Assembly: GCF_002101775.1 (NCBI RefSeq)
Contig: NZ_LQPI01000073.1
Coordinates: 1 to 58,877 of the forward strand
Reading direction: 5' to 3'
Length of the DNA stretch: 58,877 nucleotides
DNA from: Mycolicibacter nonchromogenicus
GTDB taxonomy: Bacteria > Actinomycetota > Actinomycetes > Mycobacteriales > Mycobacteriaceae
The notes under the pieces were generated by a model. The model did no database searches and was not told the DNA's origin. It worked only from the letters and a program-made list of their open reading frames with translations. This document shows positions 34,000 to 42,954 of the stretch, piece after piece. Within the stretch, counting starts at the first letter, position 1; each line of letters begins with the position of its first letter. A program made the translations under genes and the position numbers.

Positions 34000-35188
34000 G
34001 CGTCATCTCCACGCTGGTGTAACCCCGAACCGTGGCGGTCAGCACCCGCTCGTGCGCTCCGATCGAGTAGTCGGGGAATCTCTTCGCGATGTACTCGAAG
34101 ACGAGTTGTGCCTCCCTGCGGGCCAGCCACTGTCCGAGGCAGATATGGATGCCCCAGCCGAAGTAGACGTCCGTACCGCGAGGCCGGTCGATGATGAACC
34201 GATCGGGCTCGGGATAGCGACGCTCATCGCGATTCGCGCTGCCGAGCAGCAGGAGCACCCAATCACCGGCAGCCATCGACACACCGTGGCTGTGGACCGG
34301 GCGGGTCAGGGTGCGTGCCACCCAGTGGCTCGGGGTGTCGTACCGCAACGCCTCATTGACTGCCGCTGGAATCAGACTGTGGTCGTTGACGATACGTTGC
34401 CATTGATCCGGGTGGTCGTGCAGTGCCACCAGACCGTTGGAGATCAGTTTCTGCGTGGTCTCCGAACCGGCGGCCGACAGCAGGTTGGCGAACATCAGCA
34501 CCTCGTGTGGTGTCAGTGAGCGCTCGCCGCCGGCCTCCGGGTCGTCGAACGAGGCGTTCAGCACGATGCTGATGAGGTCGTCTCCGGGATGCCGCCGGCG
34601 GTGTTCGATGAGATCACCGATGTACGCGCTGATTTTGCGGTTGGCTTCTATGGCGCTTGCCGGCATGGCGACTTCACCCTCGTGCCGGGTGAGAAACGCC
34701 TCCCACCAGACCCGCAGCTGTTCACGGTCGGCCTGCGGAACGCCGAGAAGATCTCCGATGACGTCGGTGGGGATGGCGAAGGCGAACGCCTCCATCGCAT
34801 CCACCGTGGTGCCGGGACGCAGGCGGTCGAGATGGTGTTCCACCACGGCTCGCAGTGCGCCTTCCATGGCCGCGACGGCCTTCGGCGTGAAGAATCCCTT
34901 GAGGACGCCCCGGATTCGGTCGTGGCGGGGCGGGTCCATCGAGATGATCGAATACTTGCGTCCGTCGTTGTCCGGGTTCTCCGGTGCGGGGCCCAGTTTG
35001 GAGGAGAACGTGGACCAGTCCCGCAGAGCGCTGGAGACATCGTCGAAGCGGGACAGCACCCACCAGCGGTCCTCCGGATCGCGGTAGACCGGGGCCTCGT
35101 CGCGCAGACGCCGGTACACCGGGTACGGATCGTCGAAGACTGCCTTGGAGAACGGCGAGTAGATCAACTTGTCTGTCGTTGGCGTCAT
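33992..35188 (-). CDS. Cytochrome P450
   Basis: This 398-residue P450 has the I-helix segment SAAGSETTQK near residue 243 and haem-binding FGWGIHICLG near residue 345 (Ile replaces the more common Arg or His after Gly). The start at 35188 is the first Met aligned with family N-termini (IYSPFSKAVFDDPYPVYRRL); the open frame extends 30 codons into the VOC gene without homology. It is the last gene of the leftward operon from 38094. It would hydroxylate a pathway acid or ester. Confidence 0.92.
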   Translation of the reverse strand: MTPTTDKLIYSPFSKAVFDDPYPVYRRLRDEAPVYRDPEDRWWVLSRFDDVSSALRDWSTFSSKLGPAPENPDNDGRKYSIISMDPPRHDRIRGVLKGFFTPKAVAAMEGALRAVVEHHLDRLRPGTTVDAMEAFAFAIPTDVIGDLLGVPQADREQLRVWWEAFLTRHEGEVAMPASAIEANRKISAYIGDLIEHRRRHPGDDLISIVLNASFDDPEAGGERSLTPHEVLMFANLLSAAGSETTQKLISNGLVALHDHPDQWQRIVNDHSLIPAAVNEALRYDTPSHWVARTLTRPVHSHGVSMAAGDWVLLLLGSANRDERRYPEPDRFIIDRPRGTDVYFGWGIHICLGQWLARREAQLVFEYIAKRFPDYSIGAHERVLTATVRGYTSVEMTLR

Positions 35189-35195
35189 GATCCTG

Positions 35196-35648
35196 TCACG
35201 CTGTCGGCCGAGTTGTTCGTTCGATGAGCTCGATGAGATTGCCGTCCGGGTCGGTCGCCATGAGGCCGCGGTTGCCACTGCCGAAGTGCACAGTACGGCC
35301 CGGGAGTGCGCGCCCTCCGTGGGCGACCACGGACTCGACCAGTGCGTCGGCGTTGTCGACCCGAAACGACAGGTGGGTGAAACCCAGGCTGTTCATCGGG
35401 CGCGGACCGGGCTGCCCGGTGGATCCGGGGCGGCGGTAGCCGAGGAGTTCGAGTCGAAATCCGTCACGTTGCAGGTAGACGAGGTCGAGTACCAGGTTCG
35501 CGACGTCGAGCAACTGTGCGGTCGCCTGGTCGTCGACTGACATCCGTCCCACGACGTCGAATCCCAGGGCAGAGCGATAGAAGTGCTCCGACCGCTCGAT
35601 GTCGTGGACACACAGCCCGATGTGCGTGAGGCGGTGACCGTCCATCAT
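35196..35648 (-). CDS. VOC-family (glyoxalase/dioxygenase-like) protein
   Basis: This 150-residue protein has a full betaalphabetabetabeta pair: HIGLCVHDIERSEHFYRSALGF at the start and GFTHLSFRVDNADALVESV in the middle, ending DPDGNLIELIER. The metal ligands expected at the His and Glu positions of these blocks are present. Family members include methylmalonyl-CoA epimerases, extradiol dioxygenases and lyases; none can be chosen here. It overlaps the CaiB stop by 4 bp (two in-frame ATGs at the start) and precedes the P450 by 7 bp. Confidence 0.85.
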   Translation of the reverse strand: MMDGHRLTHIGLCVHDIERSEHFYRSALGFDVVGRMSVDDQATAQLLDVANLVLDLVYLQRDGFRLELLGYRRPGSTGQPGPRPMNSLGFTHLSFRVDNADALVESVVAHGGRALPGRTVHFGSGNRGLMATDPDGNLIELIERTTRPTA

Positions 35649-36868
35649 CGCTGCCGTTTCAGAAGCTCGTCGAGCTGGTCGTTGTGCTCGCCCAGTAACG
35701 GGGGAGGTGTTGGCGGAACCGCCGGTGTCGCGCTGAACAGGTACGGCACGCCGGGGTAGGTGATGGTTCGCTGCAGCTCCCGGTGTCCAACCGGCACGTG
35801 GAAGCCCCGCGCGACAGTGTGCTCGTCGTCGAACGCCTCATTCGGGGCAAGCACCGCCCCACAGGGAAAGCCGCGGCGCTGACTGGTCAGGAAGAACTCT
35901 TTGGCCGGTAATCGCGATGCGATGAGGCGGATGGCGTCACGTGCGGCGCTCAGTATCGCGGTGGTCTCGTCGTCGACGCCGATCAGGGCCAGGTCTACGG
36001 GCTCGGCGCGACTGGCAGCCAGCTCCAGGAACACCGACTCGGGCAGTTCGTCGGTGAGACCGAGCTCGTCGAGCCAGGCCTGCATCCGGGCGAAGTCCGC
36101 GGGCTGGCGGGGGAGTACTCCGGTGGTGGCGTAACGACCGTCGGCACAGCGCACTTGAACGGGCGAACTCGGCGTCGGGTATGCATGCCTGCCGGTCTGC
36201 CGTTGACAGGTGTCCTGGTTGACCAGCCAGTGGTAGGTGGTCTGCTCGCTGGTGACATTGCACGCCGCGTTGACGCTGACATCGACCAGCTGCCCCTGCC
36301 CGGTCTGATCGCGATGTGCCAGCGCCACGAGTGCCGCTATGGCGCAGTACATCCCGGCGATGTTGACCGACTGGTCGCCGGCGCCGCGAATGGGCGGCAG
36401 CGAATGGTCGTCGTAGCCGCAGTTCCAGACCGGTCCGCCACCGGCCAGCATGGTGAGGTCGGTTGCCGGTTGATTGCTGCGGATGCCGCCCAGCCCGAAC
36501 GCAGAGACCGATATCCAGATCAACCCGGCGTCTCGGGACGCGAAACTTTCGTAGTCGATGCCATCGCAGCGGTCGCTGCCGGCCACAACGATGTCCGCCG
36601 TTGCGATGAGCTCCGCAAGGACATCCCGGTCGGCTTCGGCGCGCTGATCGATCGTCACCGACTTCTTCCCGACGTTGCCGGCCCACCAGCGCAGGCTCCG
36701 ATCTGCGCCCGGTTGGTCGTCGACGAACGGTGGGCGCTTGCGATGGGCTGAACCCGAGGGTGGCTCGACAACTATCACCTCAGCGCCCAACTCCGCCAGT
36801 ACCCTGCCTCCGACGGGCGTGAACTGGTCAGTGAGCTCAAGGACGCGGATGTCACGTAGCGCGCTCAG
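35645..36868 (-). CDS. CaiB/BaiF-family CoA-transferase, probable CTG start
   Basis: The family core is 381 residues from a TTG at 36790, but the frame stays open 26 codons further and encodes the conserved family N-terminus SALRDIRVLELTDQFTPVGG just before LAELGAEVIVVEPP. The only start-like codon there is CTG at 36868, which gives a CTGA overlap with the upstream CaiB stop, exactly the 4-bp coupling used across this region. I therefore annotate 407 residues. The catalytic Asp is in GAGDQSVNIAG, about residue 165. It would transfer CoA between acids. The CTG start is an inference. Confidence 0.8.
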   Translation of the reverse strand: MSALRDIRVLELTDQFTPVGGRVLAELGAEVIVVEPPSGSAHRKRPPFVDDQPGADRSLRWWAGNVGKKSVTIDQRAEADRDVLAELIATADIVVAGSDRCDGIDYESFASRDAGLIWISVSAFGLGGIRSNQPATDLTMLAGGGPVWNCGYDDHSLPPIRGAGDQSVNIAGMYCAIAALVALAHRDQTGQGQLVDVSVNAACNVTSEQTTYHWLVNQDTCQRQTGRHAYPTPSSPVQVRCADGRYATTGVLPRQPADFARMQAWLDELGLTDELPESVFLELAASRAEPVDLALIGVDDETTAILSAARDAIRLIASRLPAKEFFLTSQRRGFPCGAVLAPNEAFDDEHTVARGFHVPVGHRELQRTITYPGVPYLFSATPAVPPTPPPLLGEHNDQLDELLKRQR

Positions 36869-38094
36869 ATCACACCTCGCTGCGCCCAGTCTTCGAGTTC
36901 CTCCACGGTGTGGCCGAGCAGGCCCAGGAGAACCTCACGGTTGTGCTCGCCCAATCGGGGCGCGGCCGAAGTGATCTGCCAGGGTGTCGCCGTGCAGCGC
37001 ATCGGCACTCCTTCGACACGCACTTCGCCGATGTCGGGATGAGTCACGGTGGGAAACAGGCCCGCCGCGGCGAGGTCGGGGTCGGCGTCGATCCGCTCGG
37101 ACGGGCTCTTGACGACGCTCGCCGGGATACCCACGCCGACGAGGTCGCCGGCGAGCTCAGCAGCGTCGCGTGTCGAGGTCACGCTGCTGATCACGGCATC
37201 CAGTTCGTCGGCTGCGCACAGCCGCTGATCGAGTGTGGCGAAGCGGCCCGAGGTCAGCGCAGATTCATTGAGTACCTTTGCGAAGACGCCGAATTCGCGA
37301 TCGTCGCGGCAGGCCAGAGCGATCCAGCGGTCTTCACCTGAGCACGGGTAGATCCCGTGGGGAGCCATCTCGCCGAAGTCGGCCCGGTTTCCGTCGGGTG
37401 TCACGGCCCGGCTGTTGACCGTCCAGTCGAGTACTTCGGTCGGCAGCATCGCGATACCGGCCGGCACCGTCGCAAGGTCGACATGCTGACCTTCTCCGGT
37501 GTGTTCGCGGTGATGCAGGGCCGCCAGGATCGCGGTCGTCATATACAGGGCCGAGATGTGGTCCATGTACGAGAAGCCCCAACCGGCGGGTTCGGAGTCA
37601 CGTAGGCCCGCGGTGAATGTCAGTCCGCTCACGGCCTGGACGATCGGTCCCCATGTCTTGAAGTCGCGGTAGGGCCCCGTGTGGCCGAATCCGCAGTTGG
37701 ACACATAGATGATGTCCGGCCTGATCTTCTGCAACTCCGCATAGCCGAAGCCCCGCTTCTCCAACACGCCGGCTGCGAAGTTCTCGCAGACGATGTCGCT
37801 GACCGCGATCAGCTCACGCAACAGCTCCCTGCCCTCGGGGGTGCGCATGTTGATCGTGACGCCGTATTTTCCGACGTTGTGATTGTTGAATCCGGCACCG
37901 AAGTTGACTCCGCGACGTTCGTCGACATACGGGCCGACTCCCCGCAGCGCATCCCAGAGCCCCTGGGTCGCCGGGTCTTCGACCCTGATGACCTCCGCAC
38001 CGAAGGCAGCCAGGATCTTGGTGGCACCCGCCCCCGCCAGCTGGCCACTCAGATCGCACACCCGTACGTGGGACAACGCGCCCGTCACGCACAA
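36865..38094 (-). CDS. CaiB/BaiF-family CoA-transferase
   Basis: This 409-residue protein has the family N-terminus SHVRVCDLSGQLAGAGATKI, then FGAEVIRVEDP, and the catalytic Asp 178 in YMDHISALY, followed by HTGEGQHVDLA. It forms interlocked dimers and moves CoA from one acyl-CoA to another acid without ATP. It leads the leftward operon 38094-33992. The start is a TTG at 38094, or GTG two codons later; it is only 5 bp from operator k and has no clear ribosome site, so the message may be leaderless. Confidence 0.9.
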   Translation of the reverse strand: MCVTGALSHVRVCDLSGQLAGAGATKILAAFGAEVIRVEDPATQGLWDALRGVGPYVDERRGVNFGAGFNNHNVGKYGVTINMRTPEGRELLRELIAVSDIVCENFAAGVLEKRGFGYAELQKIRPDIIYVSNCGFGHTGPYRDFKTWGPIVQAVSGLTFTAGLRDSEPAGWGFSYMDHISALYMTTAILAALHHREHTGEGQHVDLATVPAGIAMLPTEVLDWTVNSRAVTPDGNRADFGEMAPHGIYPCSGEDRWIALACRDDREFGVFAKVLNESALTSGRFATLDQRLCAADELDAVISSVTSTRDAAELAGDLVGVGIPASVVKSPSERIDADPDLAAAGLFPTVTHPDIGEVRVEGVPMRCTATPWQITSAAPRLGEHNREVLLGLLGHTVEELEDWAQRGVI

Positions 38095-38099
38095 GACAA

Positions 38100-38130
38100 T
38101 AGCAGCTATACATAAAGTGTTCTATTGTTC
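38100..38130. promoter_or_regulatory. Operator motif copy k (divergent promoter)
   Basis: The half-sites are TAGCA, ATACA, TGTTC and TGTTC. The right half is identical over 15 bases to that of copy l (GTGTTCTATTGTTCA). It separates two divergent CaiB genes (starts 38094 and 38179). Confidence 0.8.
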
Positions 38131-38178
38131 AGTCAATACAGGGCTGCGCCCGTTTCGGGCCACGTGGAGGCGATACAG

Positions 38179-39429
38179 ATGACAGCAGGTGCTCCTTCCC
38201 CGATGAAGGGCGTACGGGTACTGGAGGTTGCGCAGTGGACGTTCGTCCCGGCGGCCGGAGCGGTGCTGGCCGACTGGGGTGCCGAGGTCATCAAGATCGA
38301 GCATCCGCACACGGGGGACTCCCAGCGCGGACTGCGCAACCTGGGGCCCATCACCATTGAGGGCAACCGAAACCCGGTGATGGAGCACGCCAACCGCGGC
38401 AAGAGGTCCGTGGCACTCGACATGTCCAACCCGCAGGGGTATGAGCTGTTGATGGACATCGCGCGCACCAGCGATGTGTTCCTGACGAATTTCCTTCCCG
38501 ACGCTCGCCGCAAGCTCAAGATCGACGTCGACGACGTGCGTGCGGTCAACCCCGACATCATCTACGCCCGCGGAAGTGCCTACGGACCGTTGGGCGCTGA
38601 GGCCGGCGCCGGCGGCTACGACATGACCGGGTACTGGAGCCGGGCCGCAGGGGCAATGGGATCCACACCGTCTGATTTCGACGGTGTCGTCCCACAACCG
38701 GGTCCGGCCTACGGGGATTCGATCGGAGGGATGACGATCGCAGGCGGCATCGCGGCGGCGCTGTTCGAACGAGAGCGCACCGGGAATGCGCGGGTGGTCG
38801 ACATCTCGCTGCTCGGGGTGGGCGTGTGGGCTTCGGGCGTGGCCATCAACGCCGCCCTCATCAGCGGACAACCATGGGTGCCCAACACCGGCGGCGCCAA
38901 CGTCGCGCCGAACAATCCCCTGGTCGGGTTCTACCGGACCGCCGACGGCCGCTTCCTCAGCGTGTCCATGCTGCAGGGGTTCCGCTATTTCGGGGAGTTC
39001 TGCCGGCGCATCGGTCTCGGCGAACTGGCCGGCGACGAACGCTTCAACAGCCACCAGTCGTTGACCCAGAACGCCACAGCAGCCGCCGAGCTGCTCCGCA
39101 AAGCCATTGCGGCCCAACCACTGGAGCACTGGCGGACGGTACTCGAGGGTTTTGACGGCCAATGGGCGGTTGTGCAGAACACCGTCGAGGTGGCCGCGGA
39201 TCCACAGGTGCGAGCCAATGGAGGCATCGTCGAGGTGGACGCCGAAGTGGGTTCGCACGGCGAAGGCCGACCGGTCGAGCTCGTGGCCAGCCCGGTGCTG
39301 TTCGACGAGACTCCGCTGCGGCTGCGTCCCATGCCGGAGTTCGCTGCGGACACCGAGGCGCTGATCCTCGAGCTCGGCGGGGACTGGGACCGCATCACCG
39401 CGCTCAAGGACAGCGGCGCCATTGCCTGA
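38179..39429 (+). CDS. CaiB/BaiF-family CoA-transferase
   Basis: This 416-residue protein has GVRVLEVAQWTFVPAAGAVL, WGAEVIKIEHP and the catalytic Asp 180 in AYGDSIGGM, then ERTGNARVVDISLL. The ATG at 38179 has GTGGAGG upstream; an earlier in-frame Met lies in the operator region and is unlikely. It is transcribed alone and is a different subtype from its divergent neighbour, so the two probably use different CoA donors or acceptors. Its stop is 3 bp from that of the converging thiolase gene. Confidence 0.92.
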   Translation: MTAGAPSPMKGVRVLEVAQWTFVPAAGAVLADWGAEVIKIEHPHTGDSQRGLRNLGPITIEGNRNPVMEHANRGKRSVALDMSNPQGYELLMDIARTSDVFLTNFLPDARRKLKIDVDDVRAVNPDIIYARGSAYGPLGAEAGAGGYDMTGYWSRAAGAMGSTPSDFDGVVPQPGPAYGDSIGGMTIAGGIAAALFERERTGNARVVDISLLGVGVWASGVAINAALISGQPWVPNTGGANVAPNNPLVGFYRTADGRFLSVSMLQGFRYFGEFCRRIGLGELAGDERFNSHQSLTQNATAAAELLRKAIAAQPLEHWRTVLEGFDGQWAVVQNTVEVAADPQVRANGGIVEVDAEVGSHGEGRPVELVASPVLFDETPLRLRPMPEFAADTEALILELGGDWDRITALKDSGAIA

Positions 39430-39432
39430 GCG

Positions 39433-40551
39433 TCAGCGCTGCAGGACGGTCACGACGCAGGAGCCGCCACCGCCGACGGCCTGAGCGAGGCCGGTCCGCG
39501 GTCGCGCGACCTGCCGCGACTCGGCCTCCCCGCGCAGCTGCGTGACGATCTCGGCGGTCTGGGCCAGACCGGTCGCGCCGATCGGATGCCCACGGGCGAT
39601 GCAGCCGCCGTCGGTGTTGGTGGGCAGGGCGCCGTCGAACGCCAGACCTCCCGACTCCGCGAGCGTCACGGCACCCGCCGGGTCCGTCAGGCCCAGCGCG
39701 ACCAGAGCGGTGATCTCCTCGCTGGCACACATGTCGTGCAGATTCACCACCCCGACGTCGCTGGGGGATATTCCCGCGTTGGCATACGCCCGCTTCGCCG
39801 TCGCCGTGATCTGTGAGGGAGGGCCGACGACCGGGCCCACCAGTGGCCACTGAGGGTCTGCCGGCCAGCTGGTCTGCTCGATGGCCAGCACCGAAACAGC
39901 GCGAGCCGTCGGCTCGGCCGAGACGACGACAGCGGCCCCGCCGTCCACCGAGGCGTGGCACATCATCTTGGTCAGGGGATCGGCCACCACACGGGCACCC
40001 AGTACCTCATCGACGGTCACCGGGTCGGGGTTGCGTCGCGCAGCGAGGGGATTGAGTCTGGCGTGGTTGTACGACTTCGCGGCAACGGCCGCGAAAATCT
40101 CGGGGCCGCAGCCTGTGTCGTGCTGGAAACGAGCTGCTTCGATCGCGTAGTGAACCTGTGGCGGGAATCTGTCCCAGAACGAGACTGCCGCCGGAACCAC
40201 GCCGCCAGGCTCCAACGCGGTGGTCTTCTCGTAGCCGACAGCGAGCGCGGTCCGGCATCGGCCGGATCTGACCGCCCAGACCGCATGCCGCAGAGCGACC
40301 ATCCCGCCGGCGGATGCACTCTCGACTGCCGTCACCGGAATCCCGGTGCGGCCCAATCGGTGTGCCACGGAGATTCCGGTCTGAGGACCGGCAAGTGCCG
40401 ACGAGGCGAACACCTCGCCGACGGTGGAGTAGTCGATGCCTGCGTCGGCGAGCGCCTTCTCAGCTGCTGCGACGCCGAGATCGATCAATGGGGTCTGACT
40501 GTGTTTGCCGAATTCGGTGACACCGATGCCGGTGATGTGGACGCCGGTCAC
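39433..40551 (-). CDS. Thiolase-superfamily protein with a Ser in place of the nucleophilic Cys
   Basis: This 372-residue protein has the thiolase layout: TAVESASAGGMVALRHAV near residue 80 where true thiolases read ESACASG, and the C-terminal GHPIGATGLAQTAEIV with its His retained, then GGGGSCVV. Loss of the nucleophile suggests a non-thiolytic activity such as retro-aldol or decarboxylative Claisen chemistry, or a scaffold role. The GTG start at 40551 overlaps the upstream OB-fold gene by 4 bp. The open frame extends much further upstream but that part is the other gene read out of frame. Confidence 0.85.
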   Translation of the reverse strand: MTGVHITGIGVTEFGKHSQTPLIDLGVAAAEKALADAGIDYSTVGEVFASSALAGPQTGISVAHRLGRTGIPVTAVESASAGGMVALRHAVWAVRSGRCRTALAVGYEKTTALEPGGVVPAAVSFWDRFPPQVHYAIEAARFQHDTGCGPEIFAAVAAKSYNHARLNPLAARRNPDPVTVDEVLGARVVADPLTKMMCHASVDGGAAVVVSAEPTARAVSVLAIEQTSWPADPQWPLVGPVVGPPSQITATAKRAYANAGISPSDVGVVNLHDMCASEEITALVALGLTDPAGAVTLAESGGLAFDGALPTNTDGGCIARGHPIGATGLAQTAEIVTQLRGEAESRQVARPRTGLAQAVGGGGSCVVTVLQR

Positions 40552-40787
40552 GACGGGTCCGCCCTGAACACCTCGACGTTGTCCGCGCCCAGCGTGGCAC
40601 CGACGAGTCTGCCGGTAGTTCCGGGCACCGGTCGTGCGCCGTCTACGAGCACCTGTAACAGCCCCACTCCGGTGTCCACCCACGCGACGCTGTAGCCCTC
40701 TTGACCGAACTCCGGATACGGCGATTTCGAGGGAATGAACGTCGATGACCACACGGTCGCAGGCTGTTGGCTTTCGGCCGGGCTCAT
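40548..40787 (-). CDS. DUF35-like OB-fold protein without a zinc ribbon
   Basis: This 79-residue protein resembles only the OB-fold half of DUF35 proteins (GQEGYSVAWVDTGVGLLQVL, then VPGTTGRLVGATL). There are no Cys residues, so the rubredoxin-like zinc ribbon present in the other two DUF35 proteins of the cluster is missing. It overlaps both neighbours by 4 bp (tandem CaiB upstream, thiolase-fold protein downstream), which supports its role as the partner of the latter. Confidence 0.72.
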   Translation of the reverse strand: MSPAESQQPATVWSSTFIPSKSPYPEFGQEGYSVAWVDTGVGLLQVLVDGARPVPGTTGRLVGATLGADNVEVFRADPS

Positions 40788-42853
40788 ACCGCAGTCCTCT
40801 CGTACAGGGCACTGGCCGGCGTACTCCCCAGTGCAGGTGGTGGTTTCAACGGCAGTGGTCCCTGATCCGCGAATCGCCAGGGCAGTCCGACCAAGCGCGG
40901 GTTGCTCAGGTCGGGATCGGGGTGGTTGATTTCGGGGAAGAAGCCGCGTGCGGCCAGGTGCGGGTCGCCGAGGAGTTCGGCCGCGCTGCGCACGACGGCG
41001 GCGCTAATCCCGGCGGCGACGAGTTCTGCCGCGGCTGTGTCGGCGGGACGGGCCCCTATCTGAGCGGCGATCTCGGCATCGTCGACGGTGGCATTCTGGT
41101 CGCCGGTCAGCTCGACGGCGACCCATCGCTCGTCTGCGCTGCGGTGCACGGCGCGGCGGGTGGCCGGGGCCTGCGCCAGGTCGCTGGTGGATGCGGCCGT
41201 GAGGTACTCGGACACGGTGTAGGCGACGACCTCCGACATCGAGAGGTCGACGACCGCGCCCGTGTCGGCGCGCCCCCCGACAGCCCAGGCTGCGATGACG
41301 ACCGCGGCGACCACCGATGACAGCGGGTCGGCCAGTACGGTGCCCAGTCGCGCGGGCTGTCCGTCGTGGTCTGTCGTCAGGCCGACGAGCCCGCCGTAGG
41401 CCTGGACGTTGTTCGCATAGACCCGGTAACCGGCCAACGGGCCGTCGGAGCCGAAGCCCGAAACCCGCATCACGAGTTGCCCGGCGGCCGCCAGTCGTTC
41501 CGGTGCGACGCCCAATCGTTCCAGCCGGGACGACCCCACATTCTCGATCAGGACGTCGGCCTGGGACAGCGCCGCCGACACCACCGAGCGTTCGGCGTCG
41601 ACGAGCACACTGTGCTTGCTGTGGTTGGCCACGGCGAAGTACGCGCCGCGTTCCACACCGGCGATCCCGTCGGCGAATGGGCCGCTGCGGCGGTAGATGT
41701 CGAGCCGCTCGGGTTCCTCGAGCCGTACCACCATCGCTCCCATCGCCCCCAGCAGGGACCCGATGATCGGTCCGGCCAGAACGTGGGTGAGTTCGGCGAT
41801 GCGCAGGCCGCGCAGTCCACCGGATCGGGGTGCACCACCGCTGCCGTGGGTGATCCGCCACGGAGGACCGAGGACAGTCACGTCGTGCCCGCCGATCTGC
41901 GCGCGGTTCAACGACTTCCGGTGTTCCAGCTGCGGGGAGGTGAGCAGTTCGCCCGGCAGGTTGACCGGGGTGGAGGGAACCCCGTTGGCCTGCAGCACGG
42001 CGGCGCAGTCGACCTTGCGCCGATCCAGAGTCCACTCGGTGACTTTGGCGTTGATGAGTGGGGCGTGTTCGATCCGGGCCGGACGATCATCGAGCCCGAC
42101 TGCCCAGTCGGGCCTGCCGAGCGCGGTGAGAAGCCCCTGCCACTGGTGGTTCTCCACCGCGGTGATTCGCACCAGACCGTCGCGGCACGGGAACAGCCCA
42201 GAGGGGGCGAGGTAGCGTCCGCTGCCGGCCCTGCCGGGGCAGCGGTATATGACGTGTGCGCATTCCGGCAGGGCGGCGGTGTAGATGACGGCTTCCTGAA
42301 TGGACACGTCGACATGTAGTGGTCCCGACGAGTCGGCTCGCCGGTCGAGCCCGTGCAGGGCTGCCAGCGCCGCCACGGCCCCCGCCGATTTCAGTGCCAC
42401 GTAGCCCGGTGCGGGAACTGGTCGCCCGTCGTTGTCCTCGTTGGTCGCGAGCAGCCCGCCACTGGCCTGGGCGACCACCTCGCCGCCTGGATGTGCCGGA
42501 CCGTCGCATCCGAACGGCCGCAGGGTCACCACCACCTGCCGGCCGGACACAGGTGGGACGGTGGCCCCATCGACGATCACGATGTCCGCCATATTCGCGT
42601 GCGGGACAGGATCGGCGGCGGGGTCGAGAACCCTCTTGCGATGGTCGAGCACGAAGTCCACGGCGGCGACCGGAGAGCCCGAACCTGACAGGTGCGGGCC
42701 GACTCGGTGTGCGTGCCCGCCCGGGATCCTGGTGACATCGGCACCCAGACTGGCCAGCAGCGCGCCGGCGGCCGAACCCGCGATGCCGTCACCGAGCTGC
42801 AGCACCGCCACGCCGGCCAGGAAATCCGGTGTCGTGGGACGTTCCTGGCTCAC
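40784..42853 (-). CDS. Tandem double CaiB/BaiF CoA-transferase
   Basis: The 689-residue protein is two CaiB units in one chain (about 1-345 and 350-689). The second has LRGLRIAELTHVLAGPIIGS and the expected catalytic Asp in VLADPLSSVVAA. The first has a poor N-terminus, and the equivalent position reads GYVALKSAGAVAAL, without Asp. The first unit may therefore be structural and complete the interlocked ring that CaiB dimers form. It leads a leftward operon with the Zn-free OB-fold protein and the thiolase-fold protein, and is divergent from a P450 across operator l. Confidence 0.87.
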   Translation of the reverse strand: MSQERPTTPDFLAGVAVLQLGDGIAGSAAGALLASLGADVTRIPGGHAHRVGPHLSGSGSPVAAVDFVLDHRKRVLDPAADPVPHANMADIVIVDGATVPPVSGRQVVVTLRPFGCDGPAHPGGEVVAQASGGLLATNEDNDGRPVPAPGYVALKSAGAVAALAALHGLDRRADSSGPLHVDVSIQEAVIYTAALPECAHVIYRCPGRAGSGRYLAPSGLFPCRDGLVRITAVENHQWQGLLTALGRPDWAVGLDDRPARIEHAPLINAKVTEWTLDRRKVDCAAVLQANGVPSTPVNLPGELLTSPQLEHRKSLNRAQIGGHDVTVLGPPWRITHGSGGAPRSGGLRGLRIAELTHVLAGPIIGSLLGAMGAMVVRLEEPERLDIYRRSGPFADGIAGVERGAYFAVANHSKHSVLVDAERSVVSAALSQADVLIENVGSSRLERLGVAPERLAAAGQLVMRVSGFGSDGPLAGYRVYANNVQAYGGLVGLTTDHDGQPARLGTVLADPLSSVVAAVVIAAWAVGGRADTGAVVDLSMSEVVAYTVSEYLTAASTSDLAQAPATRRAVHRSADERWVAVELTGDQNATVDDAEIAAQIGARPADTAAAELVAAGISAAVVRSAAELLGDPHLAARGFFPEINHPDPDLSNPRLVGLPWRFADQGPLPLKPPPALGSTPASALYERTAV

Positions 42854-42918
42854 GGCGCGGTCTCCTCCCTACGATGACACTGACAGACGAAACAGCGTCC
42901 GGACTACTGAGTCTAGGT

Positions 42919-42949
42919 TCACAGATTCACACTATGTGTTCTATTGTTC
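42919..42949. promoter_or_regulatory. Operator motif copy l (divergent promoter)
   Basis: The half-sites are TCACA, TCACA, TGTTC and TGTTC, with perfect direct repeats on both sides. A -10-like TATTGT at 42943-42948 lies inside the site, six bases before the P450 ATG at 42955. Confidence 0.8.
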
Positions 42950-42954
42950 ATACT

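Noticed and set aside
38122..39258. Long minus-strand open frame opposite the CaiB gene (and similar long frames at 13275-14615, 14612-15790 and 17166-18569)
   Set aside because: They are antisense to clear, full-length enzyme genes, have Arg/His/Pro-rich low-complexity products and no family motifs; they are normal by-products of high-GC coding DNA.
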